Shown here: positions 23,939 through 38,500 of the stretch, piece after piece
Position numbering within the stretch: the stretch's first letter is position 1
Layout: each line of letters opens with the position of its first letter
Assembly: GCF_000237925.1 (NCBI RefSeq)
Contig: NC_031502.1
Location: 25,118,696 to 25,182,695 of the forward strand
Direction: 5' to 3'
DNA length: 64,000 nt
Origin: Schistosoma mansoni
Taxonomy: Eukaryota > Platyhelminthes > Trematoda > Strigeidida > Schistosomatidae
Position numbers and translations under genes: made by a program
The notes under the pieces: generated by a model
Database searches by the model: none
The model's input: the letters and a program-made list of their open reading frames with translations, nothing else
What the model was told of the DNA's origin: nothing

Positions 23939-24272
23939 TGTAGTAGGCGTCGAGCCGCGATGGACTATGATCACCACTACAGGAAGATTACGTGCCACGT
24001 ATTGGATTGGATTCCTCCGTAAGCCAAAAACCAGAAGGCAGTTGACGGTTGCAATAAGATATATTTGTTGGCGATCTCGTAGTATCGAAAGAATACCGAG
24101 ATCTTGTTAAAGTTTATAAGCGGAACTACCGAGTGTATACGAGTTCGTGCAAGGTCACAAGCAACGGAAGAATGTATGTTTTGTGCACTTAAAGAAACAG
24201 GTACAATTGGTTATAATAGTAATTATTTCCACTATACCAATCGTGTTCTCGTCATAAAAGTAGGTCACTACA
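23939..24272 (-). repeat. Solo LTR of the Boudicca-like family, older copy
   Basis: 334 bp from TGTAGTAGGCG to GGTCACTACA, aligned along its length with the two LTRs at 17537 and 22125 but clearly more diverged. It is flanked by CATC on both sides (23935-23938 and 24273-24276), a target duplication of 4 bp, or 5 bp if the shared A is counted. No internal element sequence adjoins it. Confidence 0.85.
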
Positions 24273-26430
24273 CATCTATCATGACTAGGAAATACTGCAG
24301 ATGCTATTTAAGTGTTCTTTATGACATTAGCGCACTCGTAGTAATGGTTTAAATCACAAATGTGTTGTTTAACTTTCCTGTGTAAATTTACTGGAATAAT
24401 ATTTAACAACAAATCAAAATAGATTAAAAAAACTAACTTATTGCTTCATTTAAAACTTTGATATATCCTTCTCTAATAATCTAGAAAAATAGTCAGATTC
24501 TAAGAAAATACTTGAAAATTCTATTCATTATGAAAACCCTCATTAAGGGTAATGGATAACGTCATGGTTGGTCTAATTATATCCATCTTTTAGTTACCGG
24601 TCTACATTCTCTTATTAGGCTGAAAATTTTGTATGATAAAGACATTCTGTGAGCACGTTTCAGAGGGAAATTACTTAAGAAATTCAATATGTAAACGGTT
24701 TGGAGGATTATCTGAATCAGATTCATACTTCGAAGGGATGTTGCAGAAAGTTGCTGCCCTCGAAATATATCTCTTGGGCTGTAGAGTCATTTTTGACGAA
24801 CTGCAATAGAACGTATTTTAATAATACCGGAAAAATACCATTCCTTTTAAATCTTCAAGGGTTGAATTGTTACCTAAAACTCTAAAATCCAACATACTGA
24901 GGTATTGTAGAGGTAATTTTTTGAAAATCAATGAGGAAAATTCATTAATGAGAAATCTTCCACCACTAATTACGAGAGAATGCTGAATTTTCAATTAAAC
25001 AACATTATTTTTTTGTCACTATATGTATTGTCGACGTGAATATCACAGATTTGACGAACAGTATGTGCAAGAACTATCTTAAACAAGGGGATAACCTGGT
25101 AATAATTGCAAATATATTAATCAAAATGGATTTATTCATTAAATCAAGAATATATGAAGTAGATTAGGAACAATACAGACGCCTATTATAAAAACCAAAG
25201 GCTCAAGCTAGTTATTATACAAGTGTGAAATGTATGGATGTTCTGAGGTTGAAAATAAAATCTTTGTCTAAGAAGTACTACTTACAAACACTAAGTAACA
25301 TGACTAGGTAGTGATCATATATTTTGAAAAGACTGTCTGGAAAAACGAGTCTCCACAGGATTCTAATCTGTTCCATAACCTGCTACGTTTGATGCCATAG
25401 AGATGAAATTTTCCGTGAGTTGAACTCAAAGTCTGTGTCAAATAACATTATTAAGTAACATGAATTGATCGATTTAAAAATCAAGTTTCTTGTAGTACCA
25501 GGTATATGTGGGTTCATAATTTAAAGTTAACAGAATTGAATAAACACTTTGGTGGTAAACTAACCCTAGTAATTTTGTTTATAAAGAAATGCTACACAAA
25601 AACCACAATAAAAAAACATTCAGGGGGAAATCAAGTAATTGTTAGACAATTCCGAAAGAGTGGAAAATAGCTTATTTCGGAATTGTATAGGTTACTATTA
25701 GAAATATACTACGAAATGAAAAATAACAGAATAACTCAGAAACAAGAAAAGATGAAACCCAACTGGTTTTCATGTTGGTTTTGTTTTCAATACTGTCTTG
25801 TGTTCAGTTTGTGCACTTCTAACTTTAGAGAATTGTTTCATCACTACATGTGTGTACATGCTAAGCCATTACTTCAGTTTAATTCAATTCTTTTCTAGTT
25901 CCATTTACTTACTGTTTAGATTAATTATTCGTTAAATTCATAAACTAACAAAATTCTATTTACGACTAAATCTTACAAAATTAAGTTGGATTTACTTCAA
26001 ATTCATTCGTTGAGATTTTACAAATATATTATTCCTATTTAATGTTTTTTCTACTTATTTCAGTTAAAAACAAAGTCGTTTTTCGATCTAAGAAAAAATA
26101 AGTAAATTGCAATCGTGTAACTTCAAACTAAGCTACGGTTGGTCTGAAATAAGCACCACTAACGTTCTAGTGGTTTTAAGTAAAACTGTTACGGGAATAT
26201 CGAGACATTCAGCTATCTTTTCCTTGCCATAGACTTCCAAGATCAATGAGTTTAGTATCTGTAATGGTGGGTTGTATTATAAGTACAACATAATGAGAAT
26301 ATCCAGAATAAAGAAGAGGTTTCAAAATGAAAAATCAAGTATAAATGCGACTTCATAACTTTTGGTATGAAAACCCGTCAAAAGAGAAACTGCTATGCAG
26401 GCCAACAATTGAAGTCAACTAATGTAGATT
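24273..26430. other. No gene recognised
   Basis: Very AT-rich sequence with only short open frames. No RNA gene or named repeat was recognised. Confidence 0.35.
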
Positions 26431-26439
26431 ACTTATTCA

Positions 26440-26680
26440 CTTACGCCTGTTACTTTTCGTATAGGAGCATTTGCCGCCCACCAACATTCTTCAACCAACC
26501 CTGTTCTGGGCAATCCTTTCTAGGTACAACTCATTCTTTTGATGTCTGCTTCCAAATACCGACTCCATATGTTCATTGATCTTCCTCTTTCCGTCTTACC
26601 TTCAGGATTTCAAGTTGGGGCTTGTCTCGTGATGTAGTTTGATCACTTCTGTGATGTATTTGATGTAACACTGTAAATAA
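26440..26680 (-). mobile_element. Diverged type A LINE 3'-end fragment
   Basis: Plus-strand reading CATTCTTTTGATGTCTG and the following GTTGGGGCTTGTCTCGTGATG match, with many differences, the reverse complement of the LINE 3' end at 5330-5520. It is a short, old, truncated copy. Confidence 0.65.
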
Positions 26681-26984
26681 CTCTATCCCTTAAGTAGTTA
26701 TTTCCACTTTGAAACAAATGAATGTCATTTATAACCATAACCTATTATTCCTCAGGAATGTTTTCTAGCTCGATTGTGTAGCTCTATCCAGACCGTGGAT
26801 CTAGTTATAGTCCCTGGGGAAACGTCTATGTTAGTATGCAATAAGAAATAACGAAAAAGACCTGGTGTTAATTGTTGAAATGGATATTTCGTAATGTCTT
26901 CACTTTCACATTTTTTGGTTATTGATTGGTATTTAAAGGAAAGCGATTAATCTATAGCAGATATGACTAACAGTAGGTAAGAAA

Positions 26985-28020
26985 ATTAATTGGGCTCAAA
27001 GAAGAAAATATGTCGACGCTTAGTTTCGTGACATATTCTCTCCTCATGAACTTCCTAATCCCATGTATTAAGTGAATGAATTTCGTTTCTCAGAAAATTT
27101 TCATTAGCTGCATGGTTTATTCGACCTTTACATTAAAATCACCACTTCAACTCATCCAATCTCACTAACTGATTGTAGGAATAATCTACTGTTAGGAAAC
27201 TCAAACATCGAGGTAGAATACTCAGATGACACAGTTCTGTTTACTGTAGATGCTGACAAAATTTAGTCCTTTGATCTAAAATACAAGCATTTCCGGGATA
27301 AACTTGCTTCCATCAAGTACAAAATACAACTCTATATTAAAGCCTAAACTGATGATAAGCAGTGAAATAGCTGAGCGGATCGACCGTTTCACTTATTTTG
27401 AAGGTCTCATCAGCTCTAGTCGCTTGGTGTTTTGCGAGATCTTGTGACAAGTTAAGAAAGCCCGATCAAACTTTGACAGCTTGGATTACTTGTGGCGTAG
27501 GTTATATATCCATCCGAAAACCAAAGAACGAGTATACTGATATCAGTTCGCTTCGTTCTACTTTATGACAGTGGGACATGACCTTTGAAACCAGAGAACA
27601 ATCATAGTTAACAAGTATTTGATCATAGGTGTCCCCAAAACATTGTCTGTTTATATTGGGACCACTGAATGAGCAGTGCTGAGGTTAGATGCAGGCACTA
27701 AGTAAAGATAGCAAACCGGTTGATTAGATAGTAAATCTTCATAAACTGAGGTGGTTGGGACATGTGTTGCAAATGCCTAGCCACCGCCTGCCTCGACTCG
27801 CGTTGTGTGGTCTAGGAGGATACTAGAAGAAGGGTTAGGGGCAGACAAAGCAAGACGTGTCATCAGTTCACCAAGTTTCTGATTTGTTCTAAACCGTGAA
27901 GATTACCTAGATGGTATCCACTTGATAACTGAGATCACTGATTGGTGACGTTGGCTGGCATGATCAACATGGCTTACAATGGGACAGGTGCATTCAGACT
28001 GTCTTGTCTCAGATCCTAAG
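26985..28020 (+). mobile_element. Type B LINE 3' fragment
   Basis: The plus strand carries decayed pieces of the last third of a fluke LINE: an EYSDDTVLF motif corresponding to the catalytic Y-x-D-D region at about 27210, and a W-D-M/L-R-W-type segment. A 3' end reads GMINMAYNGTGAF at about 27957-28000, typical of these elements. It is broken by many stops. About 400 bp (27391-27805) is nearly identical to 31374-31790 and 60500-60915. This copy keeps about 54 bp (at about 27806-27860) that both others lack. Confidence 0.75.
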
Positions 28021-29504
28021 CTTTAAAATTGCTTTTACTCTTTATTCCACAAACCGATTATTTCCTGTTCACATTATCTGTGTCTTATCTTCCTTACTAC
28101 CACTGATATTACAACTACTTCTACTGCTTTGTTAATGTTCTTGATAATTCCATGCCGCCGTGCTGTTGCAATTTGAGTTGATGCACATATATCGTAGGTC
28201 CTAAGTTGTTGATAACTAACTGGAGATCTATAAAACCGTCTTTTATAAAATTCTATGGCAATTTATCTTATTCGGTTACTTTATGTAATAACACACTATA
28301 ATTGGTAACTTTTTCTGGGTAAAGGTTATTTGGGCTGGACTGTATTCATCAAACAGACTGATCTCAAAAAATTGGTGCTCGAGGTTACATGTAGATATTC
28401 TTTTTGATAAGTAACTCGCCAGTTAGATCGTGAAACGACTACCTTGAAGATTAGGCGACACCCAATAAAATCAGTTAACAAAATTATCACGTCACAATCC
28501 TAGTATACATGATGTTTATGTAAACTCATTTTATTTATTGGAAGCGTCCCGGGTTCACGTCATAAACACCTCGTCCGACTTGGAATTCCTCAAATTTTCC
28601 AGTGCAATTAGAGATCAGTTGAAGACAAGTCTCAAACAAAAATATCTTGATACTACTAAAGATCTGATTTCAAAAACTGAAGTACGTTGGTTTCACCTAG
28701 ATTGAGAAAACACAATAAATTCAGACATACAGCATGGATTTTACCTAGTCACGTGATTGGATGGTGAGTGTTTTCACCCGACGGCCAACCGAAATCCTAG
28801 ACCTATAGATCCATGAGTATCATTTACTGTGATGGTCAGTGACGTGTCTCAATGATAGTTAATATACACAAGCACGAGGTCCAATGATAGAAAAGCCTAC
28901 GCAACTACAGCAATTATTGGGTTACACGATCTCAAGGAGTGTGAACCAAACACACGGGCTCACCACTCGCCATTACTGAATTTTGATTGGACCAATGTAT
29001 GTGCCTTAAATAATCGCCACTTGTGTTAGTGTGTGGAATTTAGATCTGGTGATGAATTTAGACAGGCTGACCGCTAGTCTATTGATCGCTCAATTACTCT
29101 GTAATTGGCTACTTGATCAATATTGAATATTTGAGTGACGGACATGTACACGTGTGTTTGCTGTCGTTTCTATTGAATATTAATGGTGCGGACCGATCTA
29201 TTGATTGCACACCTAGCTTGCAGTGATTTCGTCGGGATCTTGTTCCTTTGGGCTCTGGTTGTTAGAAAGGCAAGTTTCTAGACTATTTTGATGTAATGGT
29301 ATATTAATCTATTGAGTTGACTAAAATTTGTTGTAATAGTGTATACCTGTTGGTACTTGTTAGTACTGCGACAGCCGTGGTTTATTCAAAACATAATTAA
29401 ATTAAACACGTAATACCCAAAATCACTCAAAAATAAAAGGTTATCTGTTAGTTTCGTATGATTCATGCTCTAATTAAAATGTCCAGTTATCTGCTTTCCT
29501 GAAG
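28021..29504. other. Upstream region of the L(3)MBT-like gene
   Basis: No coding exon recognised. The 28720-29260 part has the look of a dispersed schistosome repeat (GTCACGTGATTGGATGG, CGACGGCCAACCGAAATCC), but I could not delimit it. The promoter and 5' untranslated region of the MBT gene should lie near 29400-29504. Confidence 0.35.
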
Positions 29505-29541
29505 ATGCGGAAATCTGACAGACCATCAGTCCTAATGTATC
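29505..29541 (+). CDS. L3MBTL: L3MBTL exon 1: start codon
   Basis: ATG CGG AAA TCT GAC... ends at TATC|GTAAGT in phase 1, and the next exon supplies the remaining two bases (C+GC, Arg). An in-frame TAA about 30 bases upstream makes this the first usable ATG. It is too short to be found as an independent open frame. Confidence 0.75.
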
Positions 29542-32500
29542 GTAAGTTTTTTTTTTACAAAAAAGCGATATTAGAAGTTACATTATAGTTGATATTCAGC
29601 ACTTGACTTGCATCCAATGTTTTTATATCATTTTGTGTTGTAGGCCGAGTGCAATCTCAGCCTGGTATGGTAGCCAGATATAGACCACTTGTAGCCAATG
29701 TGAACAGCAGTAAAAAACGCTTTTCTGATACATCTTGTGATACTCGATTAAACTCAGTGCCACTAAAAGGCAAAGTTTTTTCACGTCAAGTTAGTCAACG
29801 TGGCACAGACCAGACATCTCAAAATTTGTCTGTGGTAAAGAAGAGTGGTTCGTCATCAGTACACACAAGTAAGTTTTTCTTATTTCGAATTCAGTTGTTG
29901 AGTGTGTATTTCAATCACCAGTATATTCTTTAACTTGCAATCATCCACTATTTTGGGAATAATAACATTTATCTTTAAATGAAAGTTAGGTGCATTTCCT
30001 ACTACACCCGTAACTTTACACAGACACAGATACTTGTCAAAAAAGAATCTGTAGATCTCAGTCCACGTTAATTAGGGGTATCCTCTAGGTATAGAATAGC
30101 AAGTAAGTGTGTAGATTCATACTTAATTCAGACTACTTCATTTTATGGTATTAGTGACCATGGTGTTCACATTATTTGTATTATCTTAATCATGCCATAA
30201 TATTACTTGAATCCAAACCATGATCACTAACACGCGTCTGGTTTCCTGGCGATATGAGTACTATTGAAAGTTATGAAATCGAAACCAATAAATTATTGTA
30301 ATATGTCAAGATGATCTACGTGTCATCAATATTCGTAGTCATTATAACTACACGATCTTTGAAACAATTCACGTCATAAAAAACTATAGGTTCACAAAAT
30401 TCAGTTCACTGTTACCTGTCTCAATCAACTACTTCACGGTTGTATATATTTGAAGGCCTCATCTTTAAAGCAATCGGGAGATAAACATCTGATAGTGTCC
30501 TCACGTGTTATGCCCTATTATATTGTTTCGTAAGTAGGTTATGGTAGACTGTCTAATCCAATTCTCTGTATTTTATTGGTTTTTGGTGGCTGGTACAACC
30601 TCCTTGGCTAGTTAATTTGGTTGTGGAGAAAGAAAAGATTTGAGAGAAAATCTACTCCCTAAATGATGGGGTGTGAATTCAAATGACTGATATCCTCGTC
30701 GCATATTTTGTTGGTCATGTACTGAAACACTTGTCATCGAAATTTGCCAAAGTAGATCTTTATTGTTCATTNNNNNNNNNNNNNNNNNNNNNNNNNNNNN
30801 NNNNNNNNNNNNNNNNNNNNNNNNNNNNNNNNNNNNNNNNNNNNNNNNNNNNNNNNNNNNNNNNNNNNNNNNNNNNNNNNNNNNNNNNNNNNNNNNNNNN
30901 NNNNNNNNNNNNNNNNNNNNNNNNNNNNNNNNNNNNNNNNNNNNNNNNNNNNNNNNNNNNNNNNNNNNNNNGAGAATTAATTGGGTCAAAGAAGAAAATA
31001 TATAACGGCTAAGTTAGGAAACATATCTCTCATCATGAACTTCCTAAATCCCAAGGATTAAGATAAAGAATTATCGTTTTTAAGAAAAATTTTCATAAGA
31101 TGCATGGTTTATTAGACCTTTACATTAAATCACCACTTCAATTCATCCAATCTCACTAACTGGATTGTAGGAATAATCTACTGTTAGGAAACTCAACCAT
31201 CGAGGTAGAATACTCAGATGGCACAGTTATGTTTACTGTAGATGCTGACAAAATTTAGTCCTTTGATCTAAAATACAAGCATTTTCCGGGATAAACTTGC
31301 TTCCATCAAGTACAAAATACAACTTTATATTAAAGCATAAACTGATGATAAGCAGTGAAATAGTTGAGCGGATCGACCGTTTCACTTATTTTGAAGGTCT
31401 CATCAGCTCTAGTCGCTAGGTGTTTTGCGAGATCTTGTGACAAGTTAAGAAAGCCCGATCAAACTTTGACAGCTTGGATTACTTGTGGCGTAGGTTATAT
31501 ATCCATCCGAAAACCAAAGAACGAGTATACTGATATCAGTTCGCTTCGTTCTACTTTATGACAGTGGGACATGACCTTTGAAACCAGAGAACAATCATAG
31601 TTAACAAGTATTTGATCATAGGTGTCCCCAAAACATTGTCTGTTTATATTGGGACCACTGAATGAGCAATGCTGAGGTTAGATGCAGGCACTAAGTAAAG
31701 ATAGCAAACCGGTTGATTAGATAGTAAATCTTCATAAACTGAGGTGGTTGGGACATGTGTTGCAAATGCCTAGCCACCGCCTGCCTCGACTCGCGGCGTG
31801 TCATCAGTTCACCAAGTTTCTGATTTGTTCTAAACCGTGTAGGTAAGTGCTGATTACCCAGTTATTATCCGGTTAATAATCGTGACCAATGGTTAAAGAC
31901 GTAATGAGATAGATGAGGTGCATTCTGTCTGTCTTTATTTAAACCCGGAGTCCCAAAATGTGCCGATACTCCTAGTGTTCTTTCTCCGTGCCTAATACTT
32001 TATACAAAATTTAGTGCTTTTACCAATTCTGCTTTTCTTGGATTCGTCTTGATTACGTGTCTCACTATGTTAGTGGAAACTTGAACCAATGCACATATGT
32101 ATCAAGTTCTATGTAGCTTTTGACTGACCGATTGCTCGTGTTTTTCCCGTATTTTTGAGAGGTATTTCCTTAGACTCATTTGACCGTTGTGATTCCCATA
32201 TCAAACTGAACCTTAGTTTCTCTGTAGTTGACATTTAAAGCAATAGCGTTTAGTGTTAAAACAGGCTGCGTAGTTATCAGTAATTACGTTTTTATCATTG
32301 AAATGTGTGGATTATTGTCACTTTTTTATTTCCTGATGCATAAGGCAAAATTTAACGGGGTTTCGATAACTTTCAGTAATTTTACAGACCATGGTAGTAA
32401 ATTAAGGGGCTACAAAGTGTCTCACCGCGTATTTTTTCCGAAGCATTTTCAAGTTATAATAAAACGACTAAATTCGACTTATTAAGATTGTTTGTTTTCT

Positions 32501-35495
32501 GTTAAGTAAGAAATTTATTCAGTAATATTCTGTAACTATCTTTTCAAGTGACAGACGTACTATGGTATTTAAGGCATGTAACTAAAATCTCACAACTTTA
32601 GTAAGTGCTAAAATACATTTGATTTGGTTAGATTAGGATCTAAGGACTTTTTTTTCAAAATAAAAGACATATCATCGACTTCGTGCATTCAAATAAAAAA
32701 AGTGTTCATGTATCATAGTGAGCCTCACTATAGATCGTCTAATTAATGGAAACTGAAAAGCTATTACTGTAGTAACATATTAATTTGCTAAGATAGGCAT
32801 TTAGCATAAGAAGTCACTACTAAATAGATGAGTTTGATCATCCTTAACACATATATGTTAATATGTAGATTCTTATTGTTGATGAAACCTTAAAAGCTGA
32901 GAGTAGCATTTAATGTATTTGGTGGTAAAGTATCGCAATTTATTAGTATGATTTACAGGATCTGATAAGTGGGAACGTGTATACACCATTGTATCCTTTA
33001 TTAAGGAGTCCCAAAATACCCGTTGATCGCTTGAAAACCTGAACTGACTAAACAAGTGGGTTATACCATCTTTTGAAACCACCACAAATTATTGGTTAAT
33101 TTATTCTTTTAACTTAGTTTTTATTATCAATTGATAACATAAAGAGGTTCACAGTTGTCACACTTTTCTTGTTCCCAACATGGGATTCATTTTCATGTAG
33201 TTGGATTTTTGGTTAGATATATGGAAGTTCTCACGTGCTACTTTCTTATCTTATTCAGAAATTCTGTTTGACACACGAGATAACTTTTAGATTGGTTATT
33301 ACCTGTCAGACAATATGTCTCGCTACATACGGTTTACATTCTGATTAGGTCTTAAATGCCCATGTAGTTGTTTTAGAGTGACCTGAAAAAAAATTTAATT
33401 TACAACAGCTGATGCGACGTCTAAAGGCTGGATCAAATCTTGTTCAGCACTGACTTTACGGTAGTATTCTGACGTTTTAACAACATGCTTGTAGAATGTG
33501 CTGTTGCTCCATTTTTTTAGGTACTTTATGGTATAGATAGTTTTTCAGGTCTGTTAGCAACCAAATCATTTCAATCTTTACATGGTTGTTTTTTAGAACC
33601 CGGGCCTTTCGATTGGGCACAGTATCTTAGAGAAATTGATGCAGATCCTGTTCAGTCTTCTCTCTTTTTTCATGTCCCTTTTGAAGTCCAGGTATGTCAT
33701 GTACCAGTTTCATATACTAATGTTGAAAGTTTATGTAAAATATCTCAAGAGCATCCACATACATTTAATTAGTAGTTTGTAAAAGATATCCTCCAAGTTC
33801 GTTTTTACGGTTTAAGTAGTCGTTTTGCAAATAATCTCAGTGATTTATATGTACCGGCTCTCCAAGAATATATATATGTAAATTTCACAATTTCTTCGCC
33901 TTATTGTTTTTACAATGTCGTATCTAGGATTCATTTGGCCACTATAGCTTTATGCCATCTGAGAGTTAAACGGCCAAGGAGACTACAAATCGATGCTGTT
34001 CTTTGAAACGTAAAGGGGTCCTATTATCCAATAACCACTTCAATAGTCTTAATTGTTGATTAGATATGACAACGGTGAATCATACTCAGTTGGAAAATGA
34101 GTGTCGTACGTGTGGATGCATCAGCGTTGACTATTATTTACTCCTCAACCATGTCGTAATTGTAATGCAGTCATCAAAGTCGTCCTAATACCTTAACCGA
34201 ATTCAGTTATTCCTTTACACATCTATAGTATTTTAAGATGACCTTTAATTTTCGGAGGTTCCTGGCACCTTAAAATCTTGTGCTATATAGAAGTATAGTA
34301 GTCTTGTCTTATCGTTCCTTTTCTGTGACGTGTTTATTTGACCAATCATTCATGTTGGTTATTTTTATTATCTACACCTGAGATAGGTTTGTCTCTGATT
34401 ATCTTCATTCTATATTTATCAGTTCCATAAAGATATTAAGTTTTTTAAAGACTGAGTTAGTAGGTTGTAGGATTCAGGTTGGATTTCCATCCAGTCACTG
34501 ATCTCTTTATTCACCTCTTTAGGTATACTTAAATTAGATTATTATCACTACTTGTTGTTTTATCAACATCTAGTCTTCGTCATTTAGTTCAGTTACTAAA
34601 ATATTACTGATTATTAACCGATCCCGTATATGTATTTCATGTTTTCACTCATTCTTATTAATTTTAAACAAGGTTCCATCACCATCGATTCTTCCTGGAC
34701 AAAATGCAACTCCTGAGGGAAATTTCAAGCCCGGTCAATATTTAGAGGGTATCGATCCTCATAATGAAAGCCTAATTTGTGTTCTCTGCGTTTCTGAGTT
34801 GATAGGACGGCGTGTCAAGCTTCATTTTGCCAGTTACCCGGAGAAGTATGACTTCTGGACGACAATAGACTCTCCTTTTTTGTTCCCTGTTGGATGGTGT
34901 GCACATAACAACCGTCAACTTCAACCCCCCAAGGAATATCTCGAAGAATCTTATCATCCATTTAATTGGACAAGCTTTTTGGCTAAACTAGGAGCCAAGC
35001 CAGTTCCTCGCCATTCATTTAAGGTGCCATGGGATTCTGTAAGCTGCGATGTCAAAGTTGTGCTACCATTAACATAAATGTTTGAAACCAATTTGTTCGG
35101 TTCTGTTCTTTACACCGTAAAATTGAGTAAGAATTACCTTACCAAATACGGGTTTATACACTTGACTTGCAGACTCACTTGTATGGAAGTCCGATTGTCC
35201 AAACGTGTTTTCAACCAAAAAGCTACTAGAAAGATATTACTTGAATGTGTTAGCCTTATTCGCACCGAACCTAAAGATGTGAAAAGCTAGTTATACATAA
35301 AGTTGCTGTCACGTATCCAAATTAATGTATTGACTGGTTTTGTTTATTGGATCTAAGACAATCACTGGTTTCATCAAAGGCATCTGTGCTCTAAAGACGT
35401 TGGGATGAAAGCTCCTTACCAACCTGCGTTGGACCTCATAAATTTTTGCAACCACAACTAACAATAAGCCAGATTTTAATCTTACTAATGTTCAT

Positions 35496-35529
<34 letters not shown>

Positions 35530-38500
35530 NNNNNNNNNNNNNNNNNNNNNNNNNNNNNNNNNNNNNNNNNNNNNNNNNNNNNNNNNNNNNNNNNNNNNNN
35601 NNNNNNNNNNNNNNNNNNNNNNNNNNNNNNNNNNNNNNNNNNNNNNNNNNNNNNNNNNNNNNNNNNNNNNNNNNNNNNNNNNNNNNNNNNNNNNNNNNNN
35701 NNNNNNNNNNNNNNNNNNNNNNNNNNNNNATATATTACTAAAGCCGATACTTTCTGAATAAGTACATGTGGTTGTAAATGATCTTTAATTTTACGTTCTC
35801 AGTGGAATCCAATACGATTTGTGTATTTCTCCTATGCTGAGTGTTGTTGGGATACTTAATATCCACGTATACTAACTGCTCATAAAACCTCAGTCAATCA
35901 GCTACAACGTAGGACCAGGCACATGTGTGCATCGGTCAAGGTTGCCACACTTCATTAGCACATGATAAACACCGACTTCATAGAAGTAGTCACTTCAATG
36001 GAATTAATATATAAAAGAAACATTGTGTATAAAGATATAATACATAAAGAAAGAATTAGTTTGTAGAAAGAGAGGTATAAAATAATTTTAATCTCACAGT
36101 TTAAGGGAAGACAGAGAGTGAATACACCTACGCCATTGCAATCGATTCTCAGCCATATCACACAGAATCTCCAATCACTGGTTATGATAGTCGCGCGGAC
36201 CCCAACCAAGTAGTCTGTATCTACTACCATGGTTCAGACCGGTAGTTAGTGACTTTATGGACTGATGTCGTGTTTTGGTTTGGCCATCTTTAATTTCTTC
36301 CCATTCGTCTCCACCACTAGTTAGCATTACGCGTCGTGGTAATCGGTTGTTGGGTATGCGCGATACCTGACCCAATCATCTCAGCCGATGAAGATTCACA
36401 ACCTCACCAACTGATTTACCATCATTCCCTAATCCCCTGCCGTCTGACCTCACTATTACTTACCCGCTGATCTTAGCAGATGCGAGCAATATTTCGAAGG
36501 CATCTGTGGTCAATTACTAGTAACTTACGACAATCTTCTACTCTTATTGGCCACGTTTCGCAGCCGTAAAGTAGAACAGAGCGAACTGCTGTGCAGTATA
36601 CTCGTCCCTTAATTGATAGACGGATATCTAGCGTTCGCCTTAGGTGACATATGTTTGCGAAAGCCACACGAGCCTTTTGAACCTGTGCAGAGATTTCGTC
36701 AGACACCAACCCATTAAGGCTGATCAGATTTCCAAGATGCTCAAAACCTACTCACTGCGAAATAGGTTTTGATCGATAGAGTATAAAGGGATAATAACCA
36801 GTATCTAAATTCAGTCGCTAAATTACAAACGAGTACACATTTTCCGGTTTTATCTTGTTCTCCATCAACGTAGTTTGTGGATTTGAAGTTTTTCTTGTAT
36901 TTTAGCCTGTTGATGCATCTCCACCGCATATGTTTGCTGTTGGACTTAAACTTGAGGCTATAGATAAACGGAATCCCTCTTTAGCCTGCGTTGCCACCAT
37001 AAAAGACTGTATCGGCGATCATATATTGATTCATTTCGATGGTTGGGACTCGGGTTTTGATCAATGGGCTCACATATCTTCTGAGCTTTTACATCCTGTT
37101 GGGTATTGCGAGGATCATGAACAAGTTTTATCAATCCCCAGTGGTAAGTATTGCTAATTTGTAAATTCTGTTTCATGACCTGTGTTACTAGGGGGAATTA
37201 CGAACCATTGAGCACTCAGATTTCTAAGTTTAAAAGTTACATTTTTGAGAAAATTCTACACTTTACTGTCTCTGTTTAATCTTTTTTCCTAAATTTCCTT
37301 AGTTCTTGATAGCCGTACCGTAATGCTGTCATTCATAAATGTATTATTTCGTACCGTAAACTTATTAAGAAAGCAACATAAATTCAGTTGTTTATTTGTA
37401 ACTGAAAAAGACAAAGCACCGAGCAATTTGATAACTAAGTTTTATTCAACTCAATTCGGTGTTCATCTTGCTGTGCTAATGAGGTATAGAAACTTGGACT
37501 GATGCATATATGTGCCTGATCCCACGTTGTAGCTGACTGACTGACAATTCAGGTGACAAAGTATGGGCTGTCACGGCTCCTGTACTGATGATGTAATACT
37601 GGACAATACTATATATGAAGCTAGAAATCACACTGCAGTGGTTAAGGTGATGACACCATGTAACAATTTGAATCTCATGATCTAATAAGACTAGATTTTT
37701 TCAGCGAATAACTGCTTTATCTTAACTGCATTGTTACTGTTAATTTTAATTCATTAAATACCTAATCACACTACGAGTCTTCTGGAAATCATCTTCAAAT
37801 TGCCTTGAACATACTAGTTTTTGTCTATACAACTTAAAATACTAGGTAAAAATGCTAAGCAAAAGAATTATAAATGTACTGACTTTGTAAATGTTTAACG
37901 AGAGTAAACTATGTGTCTGGTATATGTGTAGAATATGTTAGGATCTATACCATTCCATCTTAATAAATGTACGCAGTTTGCTAAGCTTAAACCTTGTGTT
38001 TACATGTTGACAATAATTAAGTTTCTGTTATAGAGGCGGTTTTTAATGGTTGCTGAATAAAATTTTCGATTATCAGAACCGATACATGAAATGCTAATCG
38101 ATAAATGAATGCAATGATGTGATGTGGCCGAGTTATGGATGCTCACGAGACCGTATTATTGATTCAGATGATTAGAAACTAAAGACTAAACTACTAGCCA
38201 GGCGACTACACTATCATGCAATAAAGTAACAAAGAAGATAAACACTAAATAAACATGATAAAATGGGATTGGACATTAGAGGAAATGAATTTCATAATTC
38301 ACTCACCCTCCGAATAACTAAGGTCTGACTTCGAGGCCTAATTTCTGGGCATCTTATTAATTTCACAAAAAATAAGATGACTGTTTTGTGTCATACCTAA
38401 ATTTAAATCCAGTCATCTGCACAAATTGAGTCCGATGTTCTTTGATATGTTCTTGTCCCAGCGCTAAGTAGGAGCTGATGATAGGAAAAGAAAAAAACTT

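Larger units (their letters stand above)
31374..34103 (+). repeat. Segmental duplication, copy 1 (contains L3MBTL exon 3)
   Basis: 2730 bp matching 60500-63229 with a constant offset of 29126, so no net indel; I noticed only about three substitutions. The left companion block 30351-30771 matches 58687-59109. Confidence 0.93.

Noticed and set aside
30612-31012. Long open frames across 30772-30971
   Set aside because: They run through the N gap and have no meaning.
35446-35757. Open frame across 35530-35729
   Set aside because: It is made of a TA repeat and the N gap.
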